Part shown: positions 15,560 to 26,200 of the stretch, piece after piece
Layout: the number at the start of each line of letters is the position of its first letter
Numbering within the stretch: the stretch's first letter is position 1
DNA from: an uncultured Bacteroidales bacterium
GTDB taxonomy: Bacteria; Bacteroidota; Bacteroidia; Bacteroidales; Bacteroidaceae
Assembly: GCA_902779875.1 (NCBI GenBank)
Contig: CACZCX010000004.1
Location: forward strand, 1 to 64,000
DNA length: 64,000 nt
Reading direction: 5' to 3'
Translations under genes and position numbers: made by a program
Notes under the pieces: generated by a model
Told to the model about the DNA's origin: nothing
The model's database searches: none
What the model saw: only the letters and a program-made list of their open reading frames with translations

Positions 15560-16603
15560 TTATTTGCTCTCAAGTTTTGCTTTCAGTTCCTCGATCTCCT
15601 TCTTGAGCTCGCGGATGGTTGAGTCCATCTCAGGGAGCTGTCGCATGAGTATCGATGAGCGCAGGAAACCGCGGTACGGCATAGCGGGATAACCCATTAT
15701 GTTCTGTCCGTCCTCCACGTTGCTAAGGGCTCCGGTTTTGGCGCCGAAGTTCACCTTGTTGCCTATGGAGAGATGGCCTGAGATACCGCTCTGGCCGCCT
15801 ATCATGCACCATGCTCCTACCTTGCTGGATCCGGCAATACCGGTCTGGGCCGATATGACCGTATGCTCGCCTACGGAGACGTTGTGTGCAATCTGCACCA
15901 TATTGTCAAGCTTGACACCCTTGTGGACGATGGTACGTCCCATTGTGGAACGGTCTACGCAGGTGTTTGCACCTATCTCTACATCATCCTCAAGCTCAGC
16001 GATACCTATCTGGGGTATCTTGTTGTAGCCGTTGGGTGTGGGCGCGAATCCGAATCCGTCGGCTCCGACCACGCTGCCGGCATGCAGTATGCATCGGTTT
16101 CCAACCTTACAGCCGTAATAGACGGTAACGTTGGGATAGAGAATGCAGTCAGCACCCACAGTTGCACCCTCGCCGATGTTCACGTGAGGATAGATCTGGG
16201 TGTTGTCGCCTACCGTCGCGCCGTCCTCGACCACTGCAAAAGGTCCTATATAGACGTTCTTGCCTATCTTGGCCTTGTCCGAGACCGATGCAAGCGAGCT
16301 GATACCCGTGCGGCCCGGTTTCATGGATGCGTAGAGCGACATGAGCTTGGCCAGGCTCTCATAGGCGTTGTCAACCCTTACGAGAGTGGCGCTTACAGGC
16401 TGCTCGGCGACAAAATCCCTGTTCACCAGTACGACGCTTGACTTGGTGGTGTATAAATAGTGTGTGTACTTTACATTGGAAAGAAAAGAGAGTGCACCCT
16501 CTGCACCCTCCTCAATTTTGGCGAAAGTATGTACGGCTGCGTTTTCGTTACCGTCAACGGTGCCGTTCAGAAATTCCGCTATCTGTTTTGCTGTAAATTC
16601 CAT
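15560..16603 (-). CDS. lpxD: UDP-3-O-(3-hydroxyacyl)glucosamine N-acyltransferase
   Basis: A 347-residue protein with an N-terminal uridine-binding domain ([18 protein letters not shown] onward), a central left-handed beta-helix of hexapeptide repeats ([17 protein letters not shown] and so on) with the catalytic His in [14 protein letters not shown], and a C-terminal coiled helix ([18 protein letters not shown]) that helps trimerisation. It adds the N-linked hydroxyacyl chain in lipid A synthesis. It is the first lpx gene of the operon and has its own -7 box at 16630-16637. Confidence 0.97.
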   Translation of the reverse strand: MEFTAKQIAEFLNGTVDGNENAAVHTFAKIEEGAEGALSFLSNVKYTHYLYTTKSSVVLVNRDFVAEQPVSATLVRVDNAYESLAKLMSLYASMKPGRTGISSLASVSDKAKIGKNVYIGPFAVVEDGATVGDNTQIYPHVNIGEGATVGADCILYPNVTVYYGCKVGNRCILHAGSVVGADGFGFAPTPNGYNKIPQIGIAELEDDVEIGANTCVDRSTMGRTIVHKGVKLDNMVQIAHNVSVGEHTVISAQTGIAGSSKVGAWCMIGGQSGISGHLSIGNKVNFGAKTGALSNVEDGQNIMGYPAMPYRGFLRSSILMRQLPEMDSTIRELKKEIEELKAKLESK

Positions 16604-16629
16604 GCTGAATCAATCTTTATATAAGACTG

Positions 16630-16637
16630 CAAATATA
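16630..16637 (-). promoter_or_regulatory. Internal promoter before lpxD
   Basis: On the minus strand, TATATTTG matches the TAnnTTTG -7 consensus and lies 26 nt before the lpxD start, in the 39-nt gap after pyrF. It would let the lpx genes be transcribed apart from pyrF. A clear -33 box is not seen. Confidence 0.5.
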
Positions 16638-16642
16638 TAATT

Positions 16643-17461
16643 TTATTTTAAGAATGAAGCCATTTCCTGCTGAACCTCCTGAGCTTTCAGGGCGGCTACA
16701 GCGGCGAATGACTCGGTCTTATCGGCGTAAATGATTGCACGGCTGCTGTTTACTATCAGTCCGCACTTGCTGTTCATACCGTATTTGCATACGTCGGCAA
16801 GTGAACCTCCCTGTGCGCCGATACCCGGGACGAGCAGGAAGCTGTCGGGGACGGTGCGGCGTATATCGGTCAGCATCTCGGCGCGTGTGGCGCCTACCAC
16901 ATACATCATGTTATCGGCGTTGCCACCCCACTCAAGTGACTTGCGGAGTACGTTCTGATAGAGAGGTGTGCCCTCGGAGTCCTTGATATACTGGAAATCA
17001 TCGGCACCCTTGTTGCTGGTAAGCGCGAGCAGGATTACCCAGTTGCCTTCGTGCCCCAGGAAGGGTGTCACGCTGTCCTGACCCATGTAGGGAGCCACCG
17101 TTACGGCATCGGCCTTCATCTCGTCAAAGAAACTCCCGGCGTACATCATTGAGGTGTTGCCTATGTCACCGCGCTTGGCGTCGGCAATGATGAACTGGTC
17201 GGGATAGTTGGTGCGGATATAGTCTATGGTCTTGTAGAGTGCCTGGATGCCCTTGAGACCTGCGCCCTCATAGAATGCCAGGTTGGGCTTGTAGGCTATA
17301 CAGTAAGGTGCGGTGGCATCAACGATGGCCTTGTTGAAGGCAAAGATGGGATCCTCCTCCTTGAGCAGGTGCTCGGGGATCTTCTTGAGGTCGGTGTCCA
17401 GACCGACGCACAGGAATGACTTCTTGCGCTTGATGTTACTGTAAAGTTCGTCTCTTGTCAT
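16643..17461 (-). CDS. pyrF: Orotidine 5'-phosphate decarboxylase (type 2)
   Basis: A 272-residue TIM-barrel enzyme that makes UMP from [20 protein letters not shown] near the start and [19 protein letters not shown] with the catalytic Lys/Asp tetrad mark the type 2 (long) form found in this phylum and in actinobacteria. The C-terminal [15 protein letters not shown] is the phosphate-binding loop. It lies 24 nt after prfA on the same strand. Length is normal. Confidence 0.96.
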   Translation of the reverse strand: MTRDELYSNIKRKKSFLCVGLDTDLKKIPEHLLKEEDPIFAFNKAIVDATAPYCIAYKPNLAFYEGAGLKGIQALYKTIDYIRTNYPDQFIIADAKRGDIGNTSMMYAGSFFDEMKADAVTVAPYMGQDSVTPFLGHEGNWVILLALTSNKGADDFQYIKDSEGTPLYQNVLRKSLEWGGNADNMMYVVGATRAEMLTDIRRTVPDSFLLVPGIGAQGGSLADVCKYGMNSKCGLIVNSSRAIIYADKTESFAAVAALKAQEVQQEMASFLK

Positions 17462-17485
17462 AATCTGATTCTATTGGAAAAATAT

Positions 17486-18595
17486 TTACATTTCTGTCTC
17501 TTTCATCCTCTCTGCGTTCTCGGCTATGGTAAGCTTGTCAATGCAGTCCTGAATGTCGCCGTCCATGAAGGCCGGCAGATTATATATGGTGTAATTTATG
17601 CGGTGGTCGGTTATGCGACCCTGCGGATAGTTGTATGTACGGATCTTGGCCGAACGGTCACCGGTCGATACCATGGTCTTGCGTCGGGCGGCAATGTCAT
17701 CCATGTATTTCTGATGCTCGCGGTCGTAGATCATGGTGCGCAGACGTGACAGGGCGCGCTCCTTGTTCTTGGGCTGGTCACGGGTCTCGGTGCACTCAAT
17801 GAGTATCTCCTCGACGACTCCGGTGTTGGGATTTTTCCAATTGTAACGTAAGCGCACACCGGACTCTACCTTGTTCACGTTCTGTCCGCCGGCACCTCCG
17901 CTTCGGAATGTATCCCATTTTATCTCTCCCTCGTTAATCTCAACTTCAAAGGCATCGGCCTCAGGGAGTACGGCGACCGTGGCGGCCGATGTATGGATGC
18001 GTCCCTGGGTCTCGGTGGCTGGTACGCGCTGTACGCGGTGCACTCCCGACTCATACTTGAGCGTTCCGTAGACCTTGTCACCGCTCACGGTGAATATTAT
18101 CTCCTTGAATCCGCCGGCAGCTCCCTCGGAACAGGATGACACTGCTGTCTTCCATCCCTTGGTCTCACAGTACTTCATGTACATGCGGTAAAGGTCACCT
18201 GCAAACAGGGCAGCCTCGTCGCCTCCCGTACCGCCGCGTATCTCCATGATGACATCCTTGTCATCCTGCGGATCGGCGGGAATGAGCATCTGCTTTATCT
18301 CCTCCTCAAGCTGCGGCAGGCGTGCATTGGCGCTGTCCAGCTCCTCACGTGCCATCTGGCGCATCTCGGGATCGTTCTCGGAGAGCAGCTCACGAGCTTC
18401 CTCAATGCTTTTCTGCAGCTGTATGTACTCCTTGCGTGCCGCAACGACCGGCTCCAGGTCACGGTATTCACGGTTCAGCTTGACGAACCGTTTCATATCG
18501 GAAATGACTGACGGGTCCGTTATGAGCAGACTAACCTCCTGGAAGCGTGCCTCCAGACCGTCAAGTTTGTCAAGCAGACTCTCTGATGCAGCCAT
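17486..18595 (-). CDS. prfA: Peptide chain release factor 1
   Basis: A 369-residue class I release factor. The tripeptide PAT at 192-194 matches the RF1 PxT anticodon-like motif for UAA/UAG, and GGQ at 236-238 (in SGGAGGQNVNKVES) is the peptidyl-hydrolase motif. The N-terminal coiled coil (residues 1-110) and the GGTGGDEAALFAGDLYRMY segment are typical. The start ATG overlaps the stop of the upstream dehydrogenase (TAATG), so the two genes are coupled. Confidence 0.97.
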   Translation of the reverse strand: MAASESLLDKLDGLEARFQEVSLLITDPSVISDMKRFVKLNREYRDLEPVVAARKEYIQLQKSIEEARELLSENDPEMRQMAREELDSANARLPQLEEEIKQMLIPADPQDDKDVIMEIRGGTGGDEAALFAGDLYRMYMKYCETKGWKTAVSSCSEGAAGGFKEIIFTVSGDKVYGTLKYESGVHRVQRVPATETQGRIHTSAATVAVLPEADAFEVEINEGEIKWDTFRSGGAGGQNVNKVESGVRLRYNWKNPNTGVVEEILIECTETRDQPKNKERALSRLRTMIYDREHQKYMDDIAARRKTMVSTGDRSAKIRTYNYPQGRITDHRINYTIYNLPAFMDGDIQDCIDKLTIAENAERMKETEM

Positions 18596-19575
18596 TATTT
18601 CTTTCTGTCTACCTTATTTACGAATGCAACAGGACCGCCCTCATAGAAGTTGATGATGTTGCGTGACACGAATTCCGCCATCTCGTTGCGGACATCATAG
18701 GTCTGAGTGCCCACGTGCGGGGTTATGACGGCGTTCTCGCATGCCAGTATCTCGGGACTGACCTTGTCACCGAACTCGAACACGTCCAGTCCGGCGCCCC
18801 ATATACGCCCTGTCTTAAGGGCATCGGCCAGGGCAAGCTCGTCGACAATGGGACCGCGTGCGGTATTGACCAGGATGGCGGTGGGTTTCATGAGCTCTAT
18901 CTGCTCCTTGCCTATCATGTGCCATGTCTCCTTGGAGTAGGGGACGTTGACCGATATGAAATCCGATGTCCTGAGCAACTCTTCAAAACTTACGTATGTG
19001 GCGTCATACTCCTTCTCGATCTCAGGGCTTACGCGGTGACGGTTGTAGTATATCACCTTCATGCAGCTTGCCTTGGCGCGGCGTGCCAGTGCCTGTCCTA
19101 TGCGTCCCATGCCCAGGATACCCAGGGTCTTGCCGCCCAGTGAATAACCTAAGTTAGCCAGCAGTGTCCATTCCAGTGCACCCGGTATGCGCAGACGGCG
19201 GTCAACATCGGTGATGCGGCGTGCTACGGCCAGCATCAGTCCGAATGCCAGATCGGCTGTGGGCTCCGTTACAGGGCCCGGGGTATTGGTGACAGCAATT
19301 CCGAGCTCGGTTGCTGTGGGGATATCTATGTTGTCGAATCCTACTGCATAGTTGCTCACCAGTTCCAGACGGGGCAGGCCGCGCTCCATGAGCTTGCGGT
19401 CAACCGGGAAATTGAACATGGACTGCAGTACGTCATACTCGGGGAGCATCTCGTAGACCTCGTCATATGTGAAGGTCTCGCGTCCCTCAGGAGGGAAGGT
19501 TACGTCATACTTTTCAATCAGTTCCTTGTATCCTGTACGGAACATGTTATATGTAACCAATACACGTTTCTTCAT
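18595..19575 (-). CDS. NAD-dependent D-2-hydroxyacid dehydrogenase
   Basis: A 326-residue member of the D-isomer 2-hydroxyacid dehydrogenase family. It has the substrate loop NYAVGFDNID, the Rossmann motif GILGMGRIGQA, the catalytic Arg in NTARGPIVDE, a Glu in the DVFEFGDKVSPE segment and the catalytic His in VITPHVGTQT. Candidates for substrate are glyoxylate/hydroxypyruvate, a branched 2-keto acid or phosphoglycerate; the sequence does not decide. It is the first gene of the minus-strand operon and has a good -7 box (TATCTTTG) 18 nt upstream. Confidence 0.88.
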   Translation of the reverse strand: MKKRVLVTYNMFRTGYKELIEKYDVTFPPEGRETFTYDEVYEMLPEYDVLQSMFNFPVDRKLMERGLPRLELVSNYAVGFDNIDIPTATELGIAVTNTPGPVTEPTADLAFGLMLAVARRITDVDRRLRIPGALEWTLLANLGYSLGGKTLGILGMGRIGQALARRAKASCMKVIYYNRHRVSPEIEKEYDATYVSFEELLRTSDFISVNVPYSKETWHMIGKEQIELMKPTAILVNTARGPIVDELALADALKTGRIWGAGLDVFEFGDKVSPEILACENAVITPHVGTQTYDVRNEMAEFVSRNIINFYEGGPVAFVNKVDRKK

Positions 19576-19592
19576 CCCAAAAAAATTTTTTG

Positions 19593-19600
19593 CAAAGATA
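19593..19600 (-). promoter_or_regulatory. -7 box for the dehydrogenase-prfA operon
   Basis: TATCTTTG on the minus strand, 18 nt before the ATG at 19575, matches TAnnTTTG. It is divergent from the GH9 promoter, and the two share the 188-nt intergenic region. Confidence 0.55.
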
Positions 19601-19725
19601 CAGCATGCGTATAGCAGAAAAAAACAGTTAACTTATTTTTTATCCACAGCTTTAGCATATCGCAGTGATATACTTAAAGGTCCTTAAAAATTTGTTCCTC
19701 TCAATATTTTATGAGAACCATTTAC

Positions 19726-19733
19726 TATTTTTG
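19726..19733 (+). promoter_or_regulatory. -7 box for the GH9/exporter operon
   Basis: TATTTTTG matches TAnnTTTG and lies 30 nt before the chosen GH9 start at 19764. No other good promoter was found between here and 37.8 kb, so it may drive the whole eight-gene run. The -33 element is not evident. Confidence 0.5.
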
Positions 19734-19763
19734 GAATCACTTACGAAATCAAACTCCAACGAA

Positions 19764-22397
19764 ATGAAACGATTACTGCCAATTATTGTCACTTTGTGCA
19801 CTTTGGTCTCCTGTGCACCACCGAGCGAGACCGGAAAACTTGAAATCAATGACCTGGGCTATTTTGAGGCCAGAGGTGTAAATGTCCTGGTTTACTCCAA
19901 CAATTACCAGGGAATATTCTGTGATGAGAAGACGGCTGGAATAGAGCTTGTTCAGCGCGGTGTCCGTATCGCTACGGGCGGTGCCGTACGTCTTATGAAC
20001 ACTCCCGAGCAGTGGGACATCTACGCAACCCTTACAGACCGTGAGGTAGACACGCTGGGTAACCGCATCACATGCAAGTTCAGGTATCCCGACTACGACT
20101 TTGACTATGCCATAACCGTAAAACAGGACGGACGCGGCGTGCGTATGTCAGTCATACTGGACAAACCCCTTCCTGAGAACCTTACAGGTAAGGCGGGACT
20201 CAATATGGAGTTCTTTCCCGCAACATATTTCGGCAAGACCTATCTCATGGACGGCCAGTCGGAGATATTCCCCCGATATCCGTCAAGCACTACCGAGATG
20301 CGTCCCCTCAAGGAAAAGATCACCCAGTTCTACGGACTGTCCACTTTCGATGACCGCGGACGTGACGAGTTCATAGTACCGTCTCCCATATCGACCGGTC
20401 ACACTCTTGTCCTGGCTCCTGAGGATGACAACCTGCGTGTCAGGTTCGAGTCCGATACCGAGCTCAACCTCTACGACGGCCGCAACCTGTCACAGAACGG
20501 AACGTTCGTTGTACGTTCTTTTCTGCCCGCAGGCAAGACCGGAACTGTACTGGAGTGGTATATGGAACCCAACCAGTCACCTATCTGGATAAGGGAACCC
20601 AACATCGGCATATCACAGATTGGTTACACTCCCGCCCAGAAAAAGGTGGCAGTGATAGAGCTTGACCGCAATGACCGCGTGGCTCACAAGGCCAAGATAT
20701 ACCGCATCAACGCCGACGGCAGCACCAAGCTGGTACGCGAGCCCAAGGTAACGGAGTGGGGTGTGTTCTATGACCGATACAACTACGCCCAGTGCGATTT
20801 CAGCGATGTGCGTGAGCCCGGCACCTATCTGATAGAGTATAACGGCTATCGCTCCAATCCTTTCCCCATCAACGTAAACGTATATGAGGGCAAGTGGCAT
20901 AACACCATGGATGTATGGCTTCCTGTACAGATGGACCATATGCTGGTAAACGAGGCCTACCGTGTATGGCACGGACGTTCACATATGGACGATGCCGTCC
21001 AGGCTCCCACCAACTACCAGCAGCAGGACGGCTACCGTATGGGTAACACCACCAACACCAAATACAAGCCCTACGAGCATATTCCCGGCCTGGCAGTGGG
21101 CGCGTGGTATGATGCAGGTGACTTTGACATACAGTCGGGAACAGTGATAGGACTGACCAGCCAGCTGGCCGAGCTTTGGGACCTGATGCGTCCGGAGCGT
21201 GACGAGACATACATCGACCAGAAGACCCAGTTCGTGGATATACACCGCCCCGACGGTCTGCCCGATATGATACAGCAGATTGAGCACGGAGCCCTGAACC
21301 TCTGTGCCCAGATAGAGAACATAGGATTCATCGCAGGCGGTATAGTACAGGGCACCATGCACCAGTATCACCATCTGGGTGATGCCGTAACCATCACCGA
21401 CGGTTACATATATGATCCCAAACTCAAGCCATACGAGGTACGTGACAACCGTTATTCAGGTACTTTGGATGACCGTTTCGCATTCACCAACAATGGTGGC
21501 AATCCCATGGGTAACGTAAGCGTTTGCGCCGCTCTGGCGCAGGCCGCCCGAGTACTCAAACCTTATATACCTGCAACAGCCGAGCGTTGCCGCAAGCTGG
21601 CTCTCAAGCTTTGGAATGACATGGATAGTTATCTGGCACGTAATCCGGGTGCGATGCAGCAGAATGCCGGTCAGATGCGCGGCGGACGCGGAATGGGAGG
21701 TGACCGTTCACAGGCTGCCATCCAGCTCTGGCTGCTCACCGGCGATGACAAGTACAAGGATCTGTTCCTCCCGGGCGTGCTGCGTCAGATAGAGATGGCC
21801 AAGAACGCACCTCAGGGTGCCGATGACAACCGCACCATGGGTGGCAGCGCTATGCGCGCACCGCGTGTGAACCTGACGACCGCACTCTCGCTGCTGCCAT
21901 ATATGGATGAGGAGTTCAAGGAAAAGGTACGTGAGGTGATTCCCGTATTCGTGGAGGATGCCAAGCGCACTGCAGAGTCAACCCCGTACGGCGTGCCTGT
22001 AGCAGGCGGTACATGGGGCGGCAGCGAGCGCGTAATCAGCTGGGCTCAGAACAACTACATGGTATGGCGATATTTCCCCGATATGATTGATCCCGAGATG
22101 GTCCTTTCAGGTCTTAACTTCATATACGGCAACCATCCGTACTCGAACGTGTCATTCGTGACAGCAGTGGGCGTGAACTACAAGCAGGTGGCATACGGCA
22201 ATAACCGCGCCGACCACACCTTCATCCCCGGCGGTATAGCTCCGGGTCTGGTACTGCTCAAGCCCGACCTGCTGGAGCATAAGGATGACTATCCGTTCCT
22301 TTGGGGTGAGAACGAGTGCTGCACCAGAACCGTACCTTCATATGTGACCCTCTCCATAGGTGCGGAGGAGATAGCTGCAGCTATGAACAAACGATGA
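19764..22397 (+). CDS. Glycoside hydrolase family 9 lipoprotein
   Basis: An 877-residue cell-surface or periplasmic beta-glucanase candidate. The start at 19764 gives a clean lipoprotein signal with Cys17 in LVSC; the longer frame from 19665 has none and would run through the promoter. After an N-terminal beta-rich domain (about 30-275) comes a CelD_N-type Ig-like domain (IGISQIGYTPAQKKVAV onward, about 280-375), then the (alpha/alpha)6 catalytic domain. Catalytic Asp residues lie in DAGD (450-453), and the likely acid Glu851 is in WGENECC near the C-terminus. GH9 enzymes are mostly endo- or exo-glucanases; the exact substrate is unknown. It ends only 14 nt before an ABC ATPase gene, unlike usual polysaccharide-utilisation loci, and no SusC/SusD pair is present. 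Confidence 0.88.
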   Translation: MKRLLPIIVTLCTLVSCAPPSETGKLEINDLGYFEARGVNVLVYSNNYQGIFCDEKTAGIELVQRGVRIATGGAVRLMNTPEQWDIYATLTDREVDTLGNRITCKFRYPDYDFDYAITVKQDGRGVRMSVILDKPLPENLTGKAGLNMEFFPATYFGKTYLMDGQSEIFPRYPSSTTEMRPLKEKITQFYGLSTFDDRGRDEFIVPSPISTGHTLVLAPEDDNLRVRFESDTELNLYDGRNLSQNGTFVVRSFLPAGKTGTVLEWYMEPNQSPIWIREPNIGISQIGYTPAQKKVAVIELDRNDRVAHKAKIYRINADGSTKLVREPKVTEWGVFYDRYNYAQCDFSDVREPGTYLIEYNGYRSNPFPINVNVYEGKWHNTMDVWLPVQMDHMLVNEAYRVWHGRSHMDDAVQAPTNYQQQDGYRMGNTTNTKYKPYEHIPGLAVGAWYDAGDFDIQSGTVIGLTSQLAELWDLMRPERDETYIDQKTQFVDIHRPDGLPDMIQQIEHGALNLCAQIENIGFIAGGIVQGTMHQYHHLGDAVTITDGYIYDPKLKPYEVRDNRYSGTLDDRFAFTNNGGNPMGNVSVCAALAQAARVLKPYIPATAERCRKLALKLWNDMDSYLARNPGAMQQNAGQMRGGRGMGGDRSQAAIQLWLLTGDDKYKDLFLPGVLRQIEMAKNAPQGADDNRTMGGSAMRAPRVNLTTALSLLPYMDEEFKEKVREVIPVFVEDAKRTAESTPYGVPVAGGTWGGSERVISWAQNNYMVWRYFPDMIDPEMVLSGLNFIYGNHPYSNVSFVTAVGVNYKQVAYGNNRADHTFIPGGIAPGLVLLKPDLLEHKDDYPFLWGENECCTRTVPSYVTLSIGAEEIAAAMNKR

Positions 22398-22411
22398 TTT
22401 CATAAACAGAC

Positions 22412-23293
22412 ATGTCGATTACAATAAAAGGTTTAAGTCATTACTATCCTAACGGCAAGAAAGCGTTAAACAACATCAATCTGGAGATTCCTTCGGGCAT
22501 GTTCGGTCTTCTGGGACCTAACGGTGCCGGAAAGTCCACGCTGATGCGTATACTGGTAACCCTGATGGAACCCTCGGAAGGTGAGATCGATGTCTGCGGC
22601 TACGACATACGCACACAGCGTAAGGAGGTTAGGCGCATACTGGGATATCTGCCTCAGGATTTCCGCTTCTTTGCCAAATATAAGGTCCGTGAATTCCTGG
22701 ACTATGCTGCGGCTCTCTCCGGCATGACCAACTCGTCGGAACGGGACAAGGCAGTGGACAACATGCTTGAACAGGTGGGCCTGTATGAGGTGCGTGACCG
22801 TTATGCTCAGAACCTGTCGGGCGGTATGAAGAGACGTCTGGGTATAGCCCAGGCACTTATCCATCAGCCCAAGGTGCTGGTGGTGGACGAGCCTACCACC
22901 GGACTTGACCCCGAGGAGCGTATCAGGTTCCGTAACCTGCTCAGCGAGGCCAGCTCAAAGGATACCACGATCATACTCTCTACTCATATAGTAGGTGACA
23001 TATCGAGTTCATGTACCGAGATGGCCATGCTCAACCAGGGACAGGTCATGTTCCGCGGATCGCCTGCCGGAATGCTCAAGGAGACCGAGGGCAAGGTATG
23101 GCGTCTCAAGGTCAACAACGACCAGTATGCGGAGATTAATCAGAAATATGCGGTGATATCAACCATTCCGGACGGACTGGGCTGGGATATCCAGGTGGTG
23201 GCCAAGAGCCTTCCCGGGTATGATGCGGTGAACTATCCGCCGAACCTGGAGCATGCATATGTTTATTTTATGGAAGTTAAGGATAAGGATTGA
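22412..23293 (+). CDS. ABC-2 type transporter ATPase (module A)
   Basis: A 293-residue nucleotide-binding protein: Walker A GPNGAGKS (35-42), Q-loop YLPQDF, signature LSGGMK (135-140), Walker B with D159-E160, and H-loop STH. The C-terminal 70 residues are the variable domain of ABC-2 exporters. It pairs with the permease fusion whose ATG overlaps its stop codon (TGATG). Its core (SGMFGLLGPNGAGKST, LDPEERIRFRNLL) is closely related to the NBD fused to the RND pump at 32358, showing that the two ABC modules of the locus are paralogous. Confidence 0.95.
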   Translation: MSITIKGLSHYYPNGKKALNNINLEIPSGMFGLLGPNGAGKSTLMRILVTLMEPSEGEIDVCGYDIRTQRKEVRRILGYLPQDFRFFAKYKVREFLDYAAALSGMTNSSERDKAVDNMLEQVGLYEVRDRYAQNLSGGMKRRLGIAQALIHQPKVLVVDEPTTGLDPEERIRFRNLLSEASSKDTTIILSTHIVGDISSSCTEMAMLNQGQVMFRGSPAGMLKETEGKVWRLKVNNDQYAEINQKYAVISTIPDGLGWDIQVVAKSLPGYDAVNYPPNLEHAYVYFMEVKDKD

Positions 23294-26200
23294 TGGGAGG
23301 TATAACTAACATACGCATAGTAGCCAAGTACGAGACGAAACTGCTTGTCCGTGGCTGGTTCTTCAAGGTATTCTCTATTCTGTCACTGCTTGCGTCAGTG
23401 ATATTGGGATCCATATACATTCTCTCGCAGTTCCAAAGGCCGGAGATGGTGAACAGGTCGGTCATCCCCTACATATTCATGCTGGTCATGAACGTGGGAC
23501 AGGCCGTAGTGTCGGTGTTCCTTGCATCGGAATACCTTAAACGTGACAAGCAGCTCGATACGTCGGAGGTGTTCTATACCCGTCCGCTGAGCAATGCCGA
23601 GTATCTTCTGGGCAAGATGTGGGCCACGCTCAAGGTGTTCTTCATACTCGACCTGATCATAGCCGCGATAGCATTGGTCATGAGCCTCATCAAATACGGC
23701 TTTGAGCTGGACTATCTGGGTTATATATGGTATTTCCTGCTGCTCAATGTGCCTACGCTGGTATTCATAGTAGGTCTGTCGACCACACTCATGCTGCTGC
23801 TCAACAACCAGGCCATCACGATGGTCGTGCTGCTGGCCTACATAGGAGTGACGCTGTTCTACATAGACAACCTCTACTATTACCTGTTTGATTACATCGG
23901 ATTCAACCTGCCCATGCTCAAGTCCGTGGTAACCGGATTCAGCGGACTCTCCAGGCTCATCAACCACCGCATGTGCTATCTGCTTCTGGGAATGGGACTG
24001 ATACTGACCGATGTATCCCTGTTCCATCGTCTTGCCAACTCCCGTTACAGCCTGCTGCCCTGGCGTATTGCTGCAGCACTGCTGCTCCTGGGCGGACTTT
24101 TTGCAGGTTACAGGCACGTTCATATGTATAAGGTCGATGAGGGATTCAGGGCCGATATGATAGAACTTGACAACCGATACGTGCACATAGGAGGCGCCGT
24201 GGCTGACTCATGCCGTCTGGATGTCACCCAGAACGGTGACTCGCTCAGCGTAAAAGCCCATTTGACGGTAAGCCCCAAGGAGAACACCTCACAGCTGGTG
24301 TTCACCCTCAACCCCGGATTCGGTATCAGTAACGTGAGCGCTGCCGGACACAGCATGAGCTATGAGAGGCTCATGCACCTTATAGTACTGACATTCCCTG
24401 AGCCGCTGTCTGCCGGCGAGCCGGTGGAGCTCCTTATGGAGTACGGCGGTATGGCCGACGAGCGTATCTGTTATCTCGATATATCCGATGAGAAGATGGT
24501 TGAGAACAGCAAGGTTCTCTCCATGCTCAACGTAGGCAAGCGTTATCTTTTCCAGGACAGGGATTATACCATGCTCACTCCCGAGAGTTACTGGTATCCG
24601 CGTCCCGGTGTGGCATACAGTAACGAGAGCCCCGAGTGGCAGTTGTCATATTTTACCGGATTCACTGTCAGCGTGACTCCCAATCCCGGACTCAGGCCTA
24701 TCTCACAGGGCTCCTGCACAGCCAGTACCGACTCCACAATGTTCACATTCAGGCCGGAGTCACCGCTGCCGTCGGTATCGCTCATGATAGGAGACTACAG
24801 CCCCAAGTCAATCACCGTGGACTCCACTGAGTATACGGTATGGAAACTGGGGGAGTGGGACGACCAGTTCTCTGTGTTTGACTCCATCAGTGACACCGTA
24901 CCTTATATCATACGTGACACACGCCGTACCATGGAACTGAATGTTGACATGAAGTATCCGTTCAGCCGTTTCTCCATAATCGAGGTTCCGGCGCACTTCA
25001 CATCATACAAGCGCGTGTTCACATCGGCCTACGAACAGCTTCAGCCTGAGATGGCCCTCGTACATGAGAGAGGTTATGACATGAGGATGTTCCAGTTCGA
25101 GAACATGAAACGTCAGTACTCCGGCGGAATGGGTCCCGGCCGTCGCCGTAACCAGAACATGTCGGATAAGGAGATACTGAACAACATGCTGGTGAGCGCC
25201 GTATACTTCATGATGCAGTCCGGTGATTTCTCGGGTTCCAACCGTGGCGGACAGTTTACCATGACACAGGTTGACAATCCGTACTATTTCCGTCCGTTGT
25301 TCTACAACTTCAGGTACAACATCTATTCATCGGACTGGCCTATGGCAAACCGAATGGTGGAGTCCGTCACCACCGCAGGTACAGACCAGGGATCGGCCTG
25401 GATAAGACGTATGAACGGACTCTCCGAGGATGAGAAAGCCCTCATCCTGATGGGCAAGTACGGATTCGACCGAATCATGTCGGACCAGGAGTGGGAGGAC
25501 CTGGCGGATAATGCGCTGGCTCTCAAGACTAAGGATTTCTTTGCTCCCATATCGGCCGTGATGGGTTATGAGGCTATGGTTGATTCCATAACCGCATGGA
25601 GTAGGGAGAAGGAGTTCACCAACGTATCGTTTGACTGGATTCTGGACCGCATACAGAGTCATTCAGGCGTGAGTCTCAAGGATAAGATCGAGGCATGGAA
25701 TCAGCCTGCAAGGCTCTCCTGCTACAAGATAGGCACTCCCCAGCTTATAACCGTTACGACCGATACGGCCGATATCTACCAGGCGGAGGTAACGCTTGAG
25801 AACATATCGGACAACCCCGGTTACGTGAACCTGGAGTTTATGTTCTACGAGCTGGAGAACGCAGGTGACGAGGATAAACCCACCAGCATGGTGGTAAGCG
25901 TGGGAGCGCACGAGACCCGCAGGATCGTGACCCACTGGTTCAACTCTCCCAGCGTGATAACCATAAACACCATGCTCTCATCGAACCTGCCGCATGACGT
26001 AAGCCTGAACAATGCCGACTGGAGCACCAACATAGCCCAGGAGCTTACTCCCGAGGGCGTCTATACCATACGCGGTGGCGTGGACAACGCATCGGAGGGT
26101 GAGATCATCGTTGACAATGAGGATGCCAGCCTGTTCTCTCTGTCAAGACCGCTCAGGACCGGATACCTCTCCAAGTGGATAGACAAGGCCAGGGAGAACA

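Noticed and set aside
19640..19648. Perfect DnaA box TTATCCACA between the dehydrogenase and GH9 genes
   Set aside because: Only one box was found; no cluster, no AT-rich unwinding element and no dnaA nearby. A single copy is expected by chance or as a regulatory site.
19665..19763. 33-residue N-terminal extension of the GH9 protein
   Set aside because: It would bury the lipoprotein signal inside the protein and overlaps the promoter; the ATG at 19764 gives a proper signal with Cys17.
19764..22397. Polysaccharide utilisation locus around the GH9 gene
   Set aside because: No SusC/SusD pair, no hybrid sensor and no other glycosidase; the gene is linked to exporter genes instead.
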